DNA of 64,000 nt from Prinsepia uniflora (Eukaryota > Streptophyta > Magnoliopsida > Rosales > Rosaceae). Numbering within the stretch: the stretch's first letter is position 1; each line of letters begins with the position of its first letter. Shown in pieces: positions 23,531 through 35,421 of the stretch. Both the position numbers and the translations under genes were made by a program. The notes beneath the pieces are model-generated. The model saw only the letters and a list, made by a program, of their open reading frames with translations. It made no database searches and was not told the origin of the DNA. The stretch lies in assembly GCA_032719365.1 (NCBI GenBank), contig CM064867.1:71298136-71362135 (forward strand). Direction: 5' to 3'.

Positions 23531-25379
23531 TAACACGACCCATCCCCCACTCCCTTGGATTAAGGGATGTGCCATACTCCCGTCTAACCCACGTGCGACA
23601 CGAAGGCTAAACAACCGTCTAACCTCCATGTAACACATAAGCCAGACAAGAGATTTCAATTCAGTGCTCCAAAATTAACTACCGGCTTCCCAGAGTGCGC
23701 AGTAACCATCGTGGATCATGTGTGATGTCTCAGTCTCACCAACAACAGCCTGCACCGCATCAACCAGGAGAGCATAGAAAAACAGAAAAGACTGTGAGTG
23801 GAAAAAAATAAATCATAAGTTTAGAAAACATTTTTTAAGATAAGACATTTATGCCCTCCATGTAAAACCAATGCATGCATGCGAAGACCATTTCATTTGC
23901 AAGATACGAAGACAGACCGTCCTCGTTGCCGCCTCGATACGAGTGCAATAAGTCGTTCCTGGCTAATCCACTATCACTGAACTTCCCAAACCTGTCCAAA
24001 TCACATTCTAAGGTCACTAACACTTCCAAGAACCTTCCATGAAATCCCTGTAATTTTCCCGAATTTTTAACTATTTTAAAACTCGATCCTAAACCTTCAG
24101 ACATCCCGAATCTTATCGAAACGATGTCTGATCGACTCGAAACTAATCCCAAAATGTTTGTTACATTAAAAGTCATGTTGACAACTTCCCCAAAAGCTGT
24201 ACCACACGCCCCTACGTGCCTCCCAAAGGGTTGCGTGTGGGCTTCACGCGCCGCACTGTTCATCATCCCCTACCTCGGGTGAACCCAGTTCAGACCGATT
24301 CTCTGCAACACGATCCAACCCGAACCAGTGTTCCTGATTTTCCTCCATTTCGATCCGTTTTCCATCTTATTTCCTCCTAAAGCTTTGTCTAACTATTTTC
24401 TATCCATCCATGACTTCAAAACACGAAAACTAACTCTAGATCATACCTTCTAATTCGAAGAACATACGGCCTTCCTTCGACCTCTGTCTCTTGCCACCAC
24501 AGACTGCCTCTGGTCATGAAATCGATCCCAATCAACTCCTGAAAAATTTCAGATGCTCACCCAATTACCCAATTCATTCATCAACCACCAAATCAAGATT
24601 CACCATTTTTGAACCAATACAAAACATTCACAGGTCTTACCTCCTCTCGCCGTCATGGGCCACCGCCGTGGTCACCACCATCATCTACTCTACTCTCTTT
24701 CCAACATTCATTCACACTTCATGGCCAAAGGATGAAGATCAAAGGGATTGGATAAGTGGGCTTGTTCACAATCTCTATTTTTTTTCCACGGATTCAGGGC
24801 CACCGTCCACGACGGTTCATCCTAGCAGAACCACCACGTTCCTCTCATCATCTTTTCTCAGTTTCTTTCACAAGAAAAGAATGAAAAAGGGTTTGTGAAG
24901 GTCTGGGTTCATAGGTCCTCACTTGCACACACGAACACTCTCTGTTTTCTTCCCAAAACCGTGCATTCCTTTTTGAACAAATGTGAGGCGGTGAGGGAGC
25001 TTCCACAGATGTTTAGAGAGGGGACAAGTGTCCCAAACTCATTAGGAACAAATCCCAATGCAAAGGAAAAGACCAGAATGCCCTTTACACTAAATTACCA
25101 AAATGCCCCTTCATCTTCCGAACGTCATAACTTCCTTCTCGAATGTCAAAATCGGACGAGATGCCTGTCTACGGACTCGTGATGTCCCGAACTACGTCAC
25201 AGTCATTGGTCAAAGTCCTTTTGACCACCTGAATCAAAACTCAACAATTTACCCAATACTAGGAACAAAATCATCATTTTGCACCGTCCGTCCGTAATTA
25301 CTCAACTAATCACCGATTAATCTCACTAATCCATCGTTAATCACTAATCTAATCTCAAAATTCGGGACGGGTCGTTACA
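23531..25379 (-). mobile_element. 3' LTR of the non-autonomous element (internally deleted)
   Basis: 1849 bp, from TAACACGACCC (TG mutated to TA) at 23531 to GGGACGGGTCGTTACA at 25379. It matches the LTR at 35422-37912 closely, roughly 95% by eye in the 24380-24540 versus 37040-37200 stretch. It lacks about 640 bp present there: after CATTTCATTTGCAAGATACG it jumps to ACAGACCGTCC, losing the GAGTCTTTAAACTC array and most of one conserved arm. TAAAA before and TACAA after the whole element suggest a 5-bp target duplication with one change. Confidence 0.88.
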
Positions 25380-25397
25380 ATCTTCCCCCCTTAAAAG
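25380..25397 (-). other. Polypurine tract
   Basis: The minus strand reads CTTTTAAGGGGGGAAGAT immediately before TGTAACGACCC of the 3' LTR, the expected plus-strand primer of an LTR retrotransposon. Confidence 0.85.
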
Positions 25398-26984
25398 AAT
25401 TTTGTCCTTGAAATTCCGAATAGCGTACGTCCATAACTAATTGGGGGAATTGAATTTGTCTCAAACTTGGGCCTTTTACCCGATGTACATCACCTACCAA
25501 TCCTGCCCTTATCCTGATAATTCCCAAACTCTTACCAACATTATCACCTCATCTCTGCCAAGCGGACCAACACATACCAACTTTCGGTCCATCTGGAGAT
25601 CATCTCATTTTTACTGAGGTTTAACACATTTCCCAGTCATGTCTAACTCATTTCCGAGGTACCCCTAACCTCGTACCAGCCGACATTCACGGCTCAGCCA
25701 TCACCAGTCGAATCACTACAACAACCTTAACTCACTTCCGAGTTATACCAAATGTACCTCGTGCCAACTTCTTTAGTATATCGTAAGATCTTGTCGTCAA
25801 CAAACATGAATCTCACCTATATCAGCCTCAATACTCTTATCAATCAACCTCGGTTCAACAATCCATACTGACTCCGTCAGCAATCCGTGCCGACCTCATC
25901 GGAGTCACAATGCAAGCGCTCACACCAAACAACTCGTCAAGTCATCTCACTAGTGGTCCCACTAACCCCCAACATAGTCAACCTGTGGGAACACCATCCA
26001 CGTCCCACGCTACCTATCTGCAACTAGACCATATCGAATACTTGTCTATCGGTGATCACACATCTCAGCGTTAGGGTCCCACCAGCCATTCATGGCTCTG
26101 AGCATCTAGCTCACACGCAACCACCGAACTCTACTACAAGCAACAAGATCACTATGGATCACACTGATCCAGTCCATATCCTCGACCAAACAATTACATT
26201 GGAACTACCCCGATCATCAATACAATCACAACATACCTCGGCACTAAACCGATCATCAACATGTATACCGGAACATCACGATGCATCCCGACTCTATCTA
26301 ACAATCATCATAGTACATCCTTCAATCGTCACAATGTATCCTCGGGCACATAACATCCTCGTATCCACAATGATTACCACCTAACTATGAGTCAATCACA
26401 CTTCACTTCTGAAGTCCATCGGTCCAATCCGTTACTAGACCAATCAACACTCTAGGACAGACAACAATCATCTTGCACAAATCCAACGTATCCAAGATAT
26501 CCAACCTACCCATCACTATGGCCAACCACACTCGTCCTGCACATATCACTTCCGATATCCAACCACACTCACTCCTGCAGGACAGAGCAATCTCATCATC
26601 CTCATGTCCAACCTATCTAACCTCTGTCTTGTCATCTTACTAACGTATCCAAGCTTTATCTTACAATCCGATTCTCTTCATCCACAACAACTGTAACTCA
26701 ATCCTGATCCAAGAACAATCCAATCCTGATCCACTTGCTCCTAAGTAGATCCCACTTATCGTCCGTAGGTGTAAGACCCTTTTTGAATCCATTTACTGTC
26801 TCACCACTTCTCCTTCATTCCCACAAATCATCAAATCTCCACATCTGATCAGATTGCTTAGGGATACAACATGTCTAGAGACACGTCTAGACTGTGGGTT
26901 CTATTTAATCACCTCATCTAGATCAGTTATAGTTACTCCTTATCATACTTCCTTATCATCTTCCATCCGTCATCATACCACAGA
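25398..26984 (-). mobile_element. Internal region of the non-autonomous element, 3' part
   Basis: G-poor, A/C-rich on the plus strand and without a usable ORF. It is collinear with the internals at 51832-54632 and 57706-59870; for example ACACGTCTAGACTGTGGGTT at 26880 matches ACACGTCGAGACTGTGGGTT at 52823. No gag or pol motif was seen in any frame. Interrupted at 26985 by a plus-strand LTR. Confidence 0.75.
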
Positions 26985-29900
26985 TGTGATGACCCGTCCC
27001 GAATTAGCGGGATTAATTAAGAGTTAATGACGGATTAGCAAGGCTAATCGGAGATTAGATGAGGATTAGCATACGTTCGGGCGAAATGACGATTTTGCCC
27101 CTAGAATGGGCAAATCAATGACTTTTCATTCGAAAGGTCAAATGGACTTTGGCCAATAACTGTGACGTAGTTTGTGACATCACGAGTTCATAGACAGGTA
27201 GCACGCTCGATTCCGACGTCCGAGGAAAAAGTTATGACGTTCGAAAGTTCAAGGGCATTTTGGTAATTTGGACTAAAAGTTGACTTTTGACCCGGGAGAT
27301 CCGATGGCCGAGGGCCGAAGACCGTTACGTAAATCGGGACGATACGAATCCATATACAGGCAGCACGTCGAATTTGGACGTTCGACGGGGAAGTTACGGT
27401 TCACGGAAGTTCCGGAGTACTATTCATAATAACACATTTTTCGAGGTAAATGGAATTAGGTGGGGTCCAAGAAATTGTCACTGGACCCATGGATGAGTGA
27501 CAAGTGTCACTCATCCACTGGCCTTTAGTTCCCATTCATGCATCTCACCCTTCCCTTCATCGATCATTCATCTTCCATTTCCAAAACCCAAACCGATCCA
27601 CCCTTCACCCCAAATACCAAACCCTTGACCCCAGATGGTTACAGGAGAGACTAGAGAGTGAGCTGAGGACAAAGTGGATGATGGTGGCCGGCTAGGACGG
27701 CGCCGCCGTGGACGGCGGCCATGGACTCGAACCAAACTACCCGGTTAGGCCCATTTTCATCCTTATTTCAATTTATGCATTATGATCGAGTTTGAATGGT
27801 TAGGAAATGGTTATTAGGTTTATAGGATGATTTTAGGACGGTTTGGAGGGTATTTCACGGCAGAGGAAGCCGTGAAGGTGGCCGGGAAAAACAGGGTCGT
27901 GAGACCTTTTGATTTTGGTTAGGATTTAGGAGGTTTTGGTTAGTTTTGTTAATAGGAATGGATAGGAAATGAGAAAATAGGAATTATAGGATTGAATTGG
28001 ATTGAAAACGGACCAAAATGAGGGAGTAGGAGGGCCAGACCGGTCACGCCGGTCCAGCTAGACCGGCTGTACAGAGTGAACCGACCGGACTAGTTCGATC
28101 AAAGGTAGGAGAAAACTGTAGCTTGGCGCGTGAGTCCCACGCGCAGACCCTTTGGACGGCGCGTGGAGGCACGTGGGACATAATTTGGGGAAGTTTCCAA
28201 CATGTGAAATCATCTATTCGATGTAACAAACATTTTGGGACTGGTTTCGTGTCAATCGGACATCGTTTCGATATAGTTCGGGACGTCCGAAGGTTTAGAT
28301 TCGTGTTTTTAAATAGTTAGAAATTCTGTAGTTACGGGACTTTAGTGAGGGGTTAATTAGGTAGTTAATAACCCTCTAAATTAATTTGGACAGGTTCGGG
28401 AATCCCGGAGGTGACGTTTAACCCGGGAGACGATTATGGCACGCGTATCGAGGCGCGGCTTCGGACAGTCTGTCAGTGGACCCTTTTCTCGAAATTGATG
28501 CATGCATAAATGTTTTATAATTGTTTTAATATATGTTTTGTGATGCCATGAGTGCATTTGTTTGTGGTAGCCTAGGATTTACGTATTTGCACATATTTCG
28601 AGATTTACGGTTTTATACGATGCATATACGTTCTAGGTTTTCAACGAGGGTTTAATAAATGGATTTCAGATTTAGAAATATGAAATCGAGCACGAGACCC
28701 ATTTGATTTACAACTCTCGGACTTGGAGTCCATTTGATTTGACGAGGAATCAGGCCTAGGGTCCATTTAAGCTATACGATCGGACCGAGGGTCCAGTTGG
28801 TTTACCATTCGGGTTTGAGGCCCAGTTAGTGTTACTATCAGGCTTGATGCCCCGTTGATTTATGATATCGGGCCTGAGACCCATTTAGTTGAGATATCGG
28901 GCTTATGGCCCTGTTGGTTGGGAAATCGGACGTGAGGTCCTGTTGAGTAATGGTTTCGGGCCTAGGGCCCAATTGATTGTACCATCGGGCTTGAGTCCCA
29001 GTTCGAATTGTGAAATGACGGGCATGAGACCCAGTTGAACTGAGGATTTAGGCCGAGGCCTGTGAAATGGATTTGAATCGGATTCGAGGAATCCTATTGA
29101 GATGAATCGAGTATGAGACCCAGTTGAAATATGTTTTGAGAAAGAAAGAAAGAAAGGATTTGAAAATGATTATGAACCCTCCATTTGATTATATGGTCTC
29201 CTCCAGACGTCGACCTGGAGAGTCACGATCCACAGACCAGAGTGGGTATCCCCATAGGGAACCCGTTCCAGGAGTGGTGGCTACCTATTATGATGTGTTC
29301 TCGGACCAGATTCCGGAGAGATCTGTGGACTAGATCCAGAGAGAGAGCTCGGACTAGATCCGGAGATTTAGCCTCCCAGATGGAGATTCCTAGGAGAAGA
29401 CTCGGAGTGAGACCCCGAGTAGTGTGCACACTAGTATAGATATGATTAATCGTGACATATATCGGGGATGTGTTCCCTAGGGGCTGTGTGCCCCGAGTTG
29501 GCATCTTCTCGGAAGTGCCGCGGATGGGTTATACATACTTCGATACGTATTTGGTTAATGGAAAGTGAATTAGGGGCAGAGACCCCGTGTTTTATGAGGT
29601 TTTATGGAAAAGTGATTGAGGGCAGAGACCCTATGTTTTATGATTAGAAAGTGATTTGGGGCTGCGACCCCGTATATGAGATTTGAGGGCGGAGACCCTA
29701 TGTTTTATGATTAGAAAGTGATTTGGGACTGCGACCCCGTATACGAGATTTGAGGGCGGAGACCCTGTGTTTTATGAGTTAGAAAGTGATTTGGGGCAGA
29801 GACCCCGTATGATATGTTTTGGTATTTCACTGAGAAATGTTTGGGCTGAGACCCATGTGATGTGATTTGGGCTGAGTCCCTATTGATTTGATTTACGGGT

Positions 29901-30326
29901 TGTTTTGTGATTTCGGGTCGAGGACCCAAATGTTTTATGGGTCATGACGGTTTATGGGGCCGGGCATGAACCCTTGAATGATTTTGAGGATGTTTTCAAA
30001 TAGTTTTATGAATGTTTTGCTAAATAGTATTTGAATGCATGCATATGCTTTTATTGAAGGGCATAAATGTCTTTATACGAAAATGCTTTTATTAAAATAT
30101 TACTTTTGTCCACTCAGAGTTTTCGTGTTTTAATGCCCTTCAGGTTGATCGCGGATGCGGGCTATAGCAGAGACGAGACATCACTCCCCTCCTCCTACGA
30201 TCCTGACGCACTTTGAAAGCCCCGGCGAGGGCTAGAGATGGAATTTTCCCTAGTCTGACACTTCGTGTCAGACGGGATCAGGCGGGTCCCACGTTAATCC
30301 CGGGGGATTTGGGACCGGTCCTGACA
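26985..30326 (+). mobile_element. 5' LTR of a plus-strand element, 3342 bp
   Basis: TGTGATGACCCGTCCC to GGGACCGGTCCTGACA, the same family as 13263-16399. It is followed by a primer-binding site, so it is a 5' LTR. Landmarks: perfect palindrome at 27490-27517; CTGTCAGTGGAC (about 28470) with TGCATGCAT; micro-hairpin array at 28680-29130; stem CTCCAG/CTGGAG at 29201-29220; second hairpin array at 29575-29940 (GGGGCAGAGACCCC type); GCATGCAT and GTCCACTCAGAG at about 30035-30120. No matching 3' LTR or target duplication exists here, so the rest of the element was deleted. Confidence 0.88.
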
Positions 30327-30329
30327 AGT

Positions 30330-30341
30330 TGGTATCAGAGT
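30330..30341 (+). other. tRNA-iMet-type primer-binding site
   Basis: TGGTATCAGAGT three bases after the LTR end, complementary to the 3' end of initiator tRNA-Met. An inverted near-copy (ACTCTGATAAC) lies at 30369-30379. Confidence 0.85.
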
Positions 30342-30379
30342 GAGGCAGGCTCATTTGATACTCATGGTACTCTGATAAC

Positions 30380-32050
30380 AAAATGGGTCACCGCATACGA
30401 CTCTTATTTACAATCAGGGGGATTCACAACTCCCGAAGTTCCGTCATACAACACAATGGGTCTCCATTACCCACTCCAGAGTATCCATCACTCAATACTC
30501 AATCTCCAGCACTAGCTCGGAATCAAACACAATTTCTCATCATCTCAATCACAACATCTTTTGATTCTGAGACTCCAACCATGTTGGAAATGTATCCATT
30601 TTTTCCAACCATGGGACTTACTCCTTAACAATTATACCACCACTGGATTAACCAACCAAACGTCAACTCCTTTACTGGACTTAGGAGATCCATAACTCAC
30701 CCAGACAACCTTTTCGTGTTTGTTACCAATCCAACTCACCAACCAACTCACCTGTCAATTACTACCATCCTGTTTCTCACGTTACAACCTTTCTGAGGTT
30801 TAACTCCCAAGCATCACTAATGTATCAATCACTAACTCTCGGGATTCTCAGTCCTCAATCACTAAACTCGGACTCTGCAGTCACTATCCTCGGAGTCGTT
30901 AATCACGAGTCTCGGGGAATCACCAAGCACTAGCCTCGGCAACACCCATTACCATCCTTGGCATATACCGAAACATTCCATCACACTCCGACACATCCAA
31001 CATCTGCTGACTCTTTCTAATGTGTCCGCGAAAACAAATCTCAGTCATGGTTAACCCGACCATACCACTCTAGCCCGTTCCAACACGAAGCATAGGTCCA
31101 CCGCGCTTCCACTGCGCTACTCTGATCAAACCAACACCATCTTGACCAATAGTACCGAAACATGACCTGCCAATGATCATCGAATATCCCGGCTCGATTA
31201 GTGGTATGGTATGGACCCCACAAATGGTCGCAACCTCAACTCACGATGTGCCCATCCTACCATCACAACATCTCAGCTCGTGGCACATCATCTCCATCTC
31301 TTGCTCACAGCACATGAAGTCCAATTCTTGGTTCATACTGAGCCATATCTCATATCTACACTCGGGTCGAAGGGAAAACTTACCTCCCTCGTATTCCGCA
31401 ACTCTGAGCAACTCAATGCTTAACCAATCATCATAATCACACTAACTCGATCGGGTCATCCACAACCTCAGCTGCACCCAACAACACCATCTCCAATCCG
31501 GCCTGCATAGTTGGCCCAAGCCACAAAAACTTACTAACCACAAACTACAACTCACGTTCCCAGACTAATCACTCGACTTAGGGTTCCTCAAACCTGAAGA
31601 AGAACATCCACTAACTTAGTGTCTTCACAATCGTCAAACCAGCAATGATCGCTAGGGGAAATTCCTCAACTCATACTGTATCAGGTTCCTTTACCCCCGT
31701 AATTCGAGGAATCCAGCTACTCTTAGCCGTACACATCCAATCACAGCAATTTAACCAAGCATTGGTCACCATTCCACACTAACGTCATCCGGTCCAATAG
31801 GCTAGTCGGCCAACCATCTATCGTATCAATCATATCTAACCCAACTGGTTACCCTCCAGTTAACCACTATGGCACACATTCAACCCTATGGTCCAACCAA
31901 CTATCAATCATATCTAGATCCAAACACACTATCCTTTCCAGCCCTAAGCTGACATACATCACACCCACATCACTTATCGGGCGACCAACACCCAGTTGCT
32001 AGTGATCTCACCACTAACTAAGCCGCTAACTAACGTACTATCTCCCTAGC
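30380..32050 (-). mobile_element. Internal region of the non-autonomous element, 5' part
   Basis: A/C-rich, no ORF of note. It is homologous in the same orientation to the internals of the array at 49-63 kb: CAATCACAACATCTTTTGAT near 30545 versus CAATCGCAACATCTCGCGAT near 53210, and CATACTGAGCCATATC near 31335 versus CATACCGAGCGACGATC near 53480. It therefore belongs to the minus-strand element, not to the plus-strand LTR just before it. Confidence 0.7.
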
Positions 32051-35000
32051 TGTAACGACCCGTCCTTAATTCCGGGATTAGGTTAGTGACTAATCTCGAT
32101 TAGTGAGGTTGAACGGTGCTTAGTAGGTCGAAATCGGACAAAATGTGCAAAATGACCGTTTTGCCCTTGGTCGTGGGCAAAATGTTGACTTTTTGATCGG
32201 GCGGTCAAACGGACTTTGACCGATGACCGTGACGTAGTTCGGGATGTCACGAGTTCATAGACAGGTGGCACGTTCGATTCCGACATTCGTAGAGAAAGTT
32301 ATGATGTTCGGAAGTTGAGGGGTATTTTGGTAATTTGGCTTATTAGGGGCCAAATGTTGACTTTTTGACCGGGAGGTCCGATGGACGAGGGCCAAGGACC
32401 GTTACGTAGGTCTCGTCGATACGAATCCAACGACAGGCGGCATGCCAAAATCGGAGATTCGATGACGAAGTTATGGTCACGGAAGTAAACTCGATTAACC
32501 GAAACTCGGACTAAAATAATAATATAATAATAATATCTGATTACTTTAATCAAAACGAATCTGGACCCTTGGATATATGCCACGTGTCACCATCCCTTAC
32601 ATTCCCTAATTCAGGGGTTCTTGTTGGCCATTGGTGTAGGTAATCATTTCCTCTCATGGAATCCTCACCCTTCATTTTAAACTGAGATTGAATCTGGGCC
32701 GTTGATTCATTTCCTTCCCTTGTATTTGATCAGACAACTCACACACCCATTTTCATTCTCCCTCAAAACCGTGAGCACGGTTTCCTTCCTTGATCATGCA
32801 CATCATCACCTCACAGCCCAGCCTCACACACCAGACGGCACCAGGTAATCACCAGCCACCCCCAGACGCCAGCAACAACCACCACGGACGGCGGCGCAAC
32901 CCATAAACCCCCCAGACCCGAGAGGAACCAAATCGGCCCAAAACATCCAAACGTCCAAACCACCTCACCAATCTCCTCTGTGTTGGTGTGTGTGAGAGAT
33001 TAGCTGCACGGTGAGGCCTGAGAGATGACGGGAGACGACGGGAGACGGCGAGGCTGGCGGCGGAGAGGAAAAACAGGGGAGGTCCGAAGCTCAGAAATTG
33101 GAATTCGTTGTGGGATGGTGTTTGATCATTTTGGAGAGGTGAATGGAGTTCCTGGAGTCAAACTAGGCGTGCTGGTGGCCACGGCGGGAGCCACGGCGGC
33201 GAGGTAAGCCTCGAACCCGTGAGTCTGTTTTCGGGTAAAAATGGCAGGTTGGGTTTTAACGTACTTCAATCGATCTAGTGACCAGGATGATGATCTAGAA
33301 GGTGAGACGAGCCTCTGGGGATCGTTTTCGAAAGGAATGGTGGCCGGGATCGTGCAGACACGACGGTTGCAGGTGGCCGGTCTGCACACCTCCACGAACA
33401 GGTAGTGAAACGAGGTTGTTTATTAGTTTTTAAACCTCAGATCAACTGGAATTAATGAGACGATCTTGTAGGAACAAACGGAATTGAAAATGATCGAGTA
33501 ATGGCTGAGAACCAGTCGGGTTGGGCCGCGGGTCACGGTGACCCGTTTATCAGACAACCGGGTCAGAACGGTGACACTGTTCACGACGCGTGAGTTTCAC
33601 GCGCAGCCACTCAAGGCGGCGCGTGACGGCACGTGGGCACGAATCTCGAGGTGAGGTCAACATGACTTCTGTTCTATTCGATGTAACAGACATTTTGGGA
33701 TTGGTTTCGTGTCGATCGGACACCGTCTCGATATTGTTCGGGATGTCCGAAGGTTTTAAATTAAGTTTAAAAATAAGTAAAAATTCGGGAAAATTTTGGG
33801 ACTTTGATAGGATGTTAATGATGAGGTTAGTGACCCTCTAATGTGATTTGGACAGGATTGGGAGTCCCGGTGTTAGTGGTGTAGCCCGGGAGGGCCGGTG
33901 GCACGCATATCGAGGCACACGGTTAAAACGGTCTGTGAGTGGACTTTGGTTTTATAAATTCTATGCATGCTTAAATGTTTTATATGGATTATGGTTGTGA
34001 TTGTGTGATGTTGATTTGGTTGTTGGTAAATTGTACGGTTTCACGTATTTCGAGGCGATTTACGTGCTTGCACGTAAATCGAGGTTTTCCGGTTTTACAT
34101 GTATTTTCCATATTTATGACTTGGATATAATATGATGAAATGGTTTAGAAATGGAAATATAAACTCGGGCTTGAGGCCCACTTGTTTTGGAAATTTCGGA
34201 CTTGGAGTCCATTTGAGTTATGTTATCGGGCCGTGGGCCTAGTGGGTTTATAAGTCGGGCTGCGGGCCCAGTTGGTTTACAAATCGGGCCGTGGGCTCAG
34301 TGGTTCATAAAATCGGGCATGAGGCCCAATTGGATTATAATGGTGATTTCGGGTCAGGGACCCTATATTTAATAATTGTGATTTTGGGTCAGGGACCCTA
34401 AATGGAATTACATGGTTTTATGGAAATTTCGGGCAGGGCCCAATTGTAATGATGTGATAAAAGGATTTAATAAAACTGTTTTCCATATACCATCTGGATA
34501 CAAGGATATATGATGGTCTCCTCCAGATGTCTGGAACACTGGGGAAGTCACGGTGCATTACCTGCGAGGGGTCATTATACGGAGCAGCCGGACCGTATGA
34601 TGACTCAGGAGCAGGATTGCTATGATTGACGTCAGGGACGTCAGACATCAGGGATGTCAGATTTATGGACCCGGAGAGACCCCGGGCAGCACGCGTAGCT
34701 TATGAAACCGTGAGACATGACGTCAGGGACGTCTCGCATCAGGGATGCTGGTGATGGTAATGGTAAAATACGAATTAATGAAATGGCTTTCCGGGTGGAT
34801 TTATGATTATATGATTTTTAATGAATTGATGTTCATTTATGGTCGTGGGTGGTGACCCACATGGTTGTTTATATGTAGTTGCGGTATTTCACCGTTTTGG
34901 GCTGAGTTCCCACATTTGGTTTTTGGTTAACGGTTTTTGGGCTAAGGCCCTAATGGTTCGGTTGAGCAAACGTTTTGGTTACTAGTTTTCGTGGCATGCA

Positions 35001-35280
35001 TACGTTTTTATTGGAGGGCATAAATGTCTTATAAATGTGTTTAATAAACTTATTGGTCTTGTCCACTCACAGCTTTTGGTTTTAATGCCCTTCAGGTTGA
35101 TTACGGATGCGATTGCAGTAGAGACGGGGACATTGCACACCTCCTCCATCGATCCTTGCGCACTCTGGATGCCCCGTTTGGGCAGTGGCTCTTGGTTATC
35201 CCTTGTCCGACACCCCTTGTTGGACGGGAGCAGGGCACATTCCACGGTAATCCCGGGGGGGATTGGGATGGGTCCTGTCA
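32051..35280 (+). mobile_element. Solo LTR, 3230 bp, TSD CTAGC
   Basis: TGTAACGACCCGTCC to GGGATGGGTCCTGTCA with CTAGC on both sides (32046-32050, 35281-35285). Same family as 1-2313. Notable content: GGGCC/GGCCC-type units at 34160-34460, and a cluster of triloop stems at 34628-34750 (GACGTC-AGG-GACGTC twice, GACATC-AGG-GATGTC, GCATC-AGG-GATGC). The arms CTGTGAGTGGAC (about 33932) and GTCCACTCACAG (about 35060) are present. The GC-rich 33000-33400 stretch yields short ORFs on both strands without recognisable products. Confidence 0.93.
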
Positions 35281-35285
35281 CTAGC

Positions 35286-35421
35286 ATCCAGGTTGATGAC
35301 GGGCTATTCCGCGTCGAGACATCACATCCACAGCAACATCACAACACACCATACAATGAACCACGTGCTCTAGAATCCATAACCTTGCTCAGAGCGCACA
35401 AACCACACTCTGATACCAAAT
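35286..35421 (-). other. Leader and primer-binding site of the non-autonomous element
   Basis: Sequence next to the 5' LTR. TGGTATCAGAGT (minus strand, 35407-35418) is the tRNA-iMet primer site, three bases from the LTR end at 35422. It marks the LTR at 35422-37912 as the 5' LTR of a minus-strand element. Confidence 0.85.

Noticed and set aside
26985..35280. The two plus-strand LTRs as the pair of one full-length element
   Set aside because: They belong to different families. The right one has its own perfect CTAGC duplication, and the sequence between them matches minus-strand internals elsewhere in the window.
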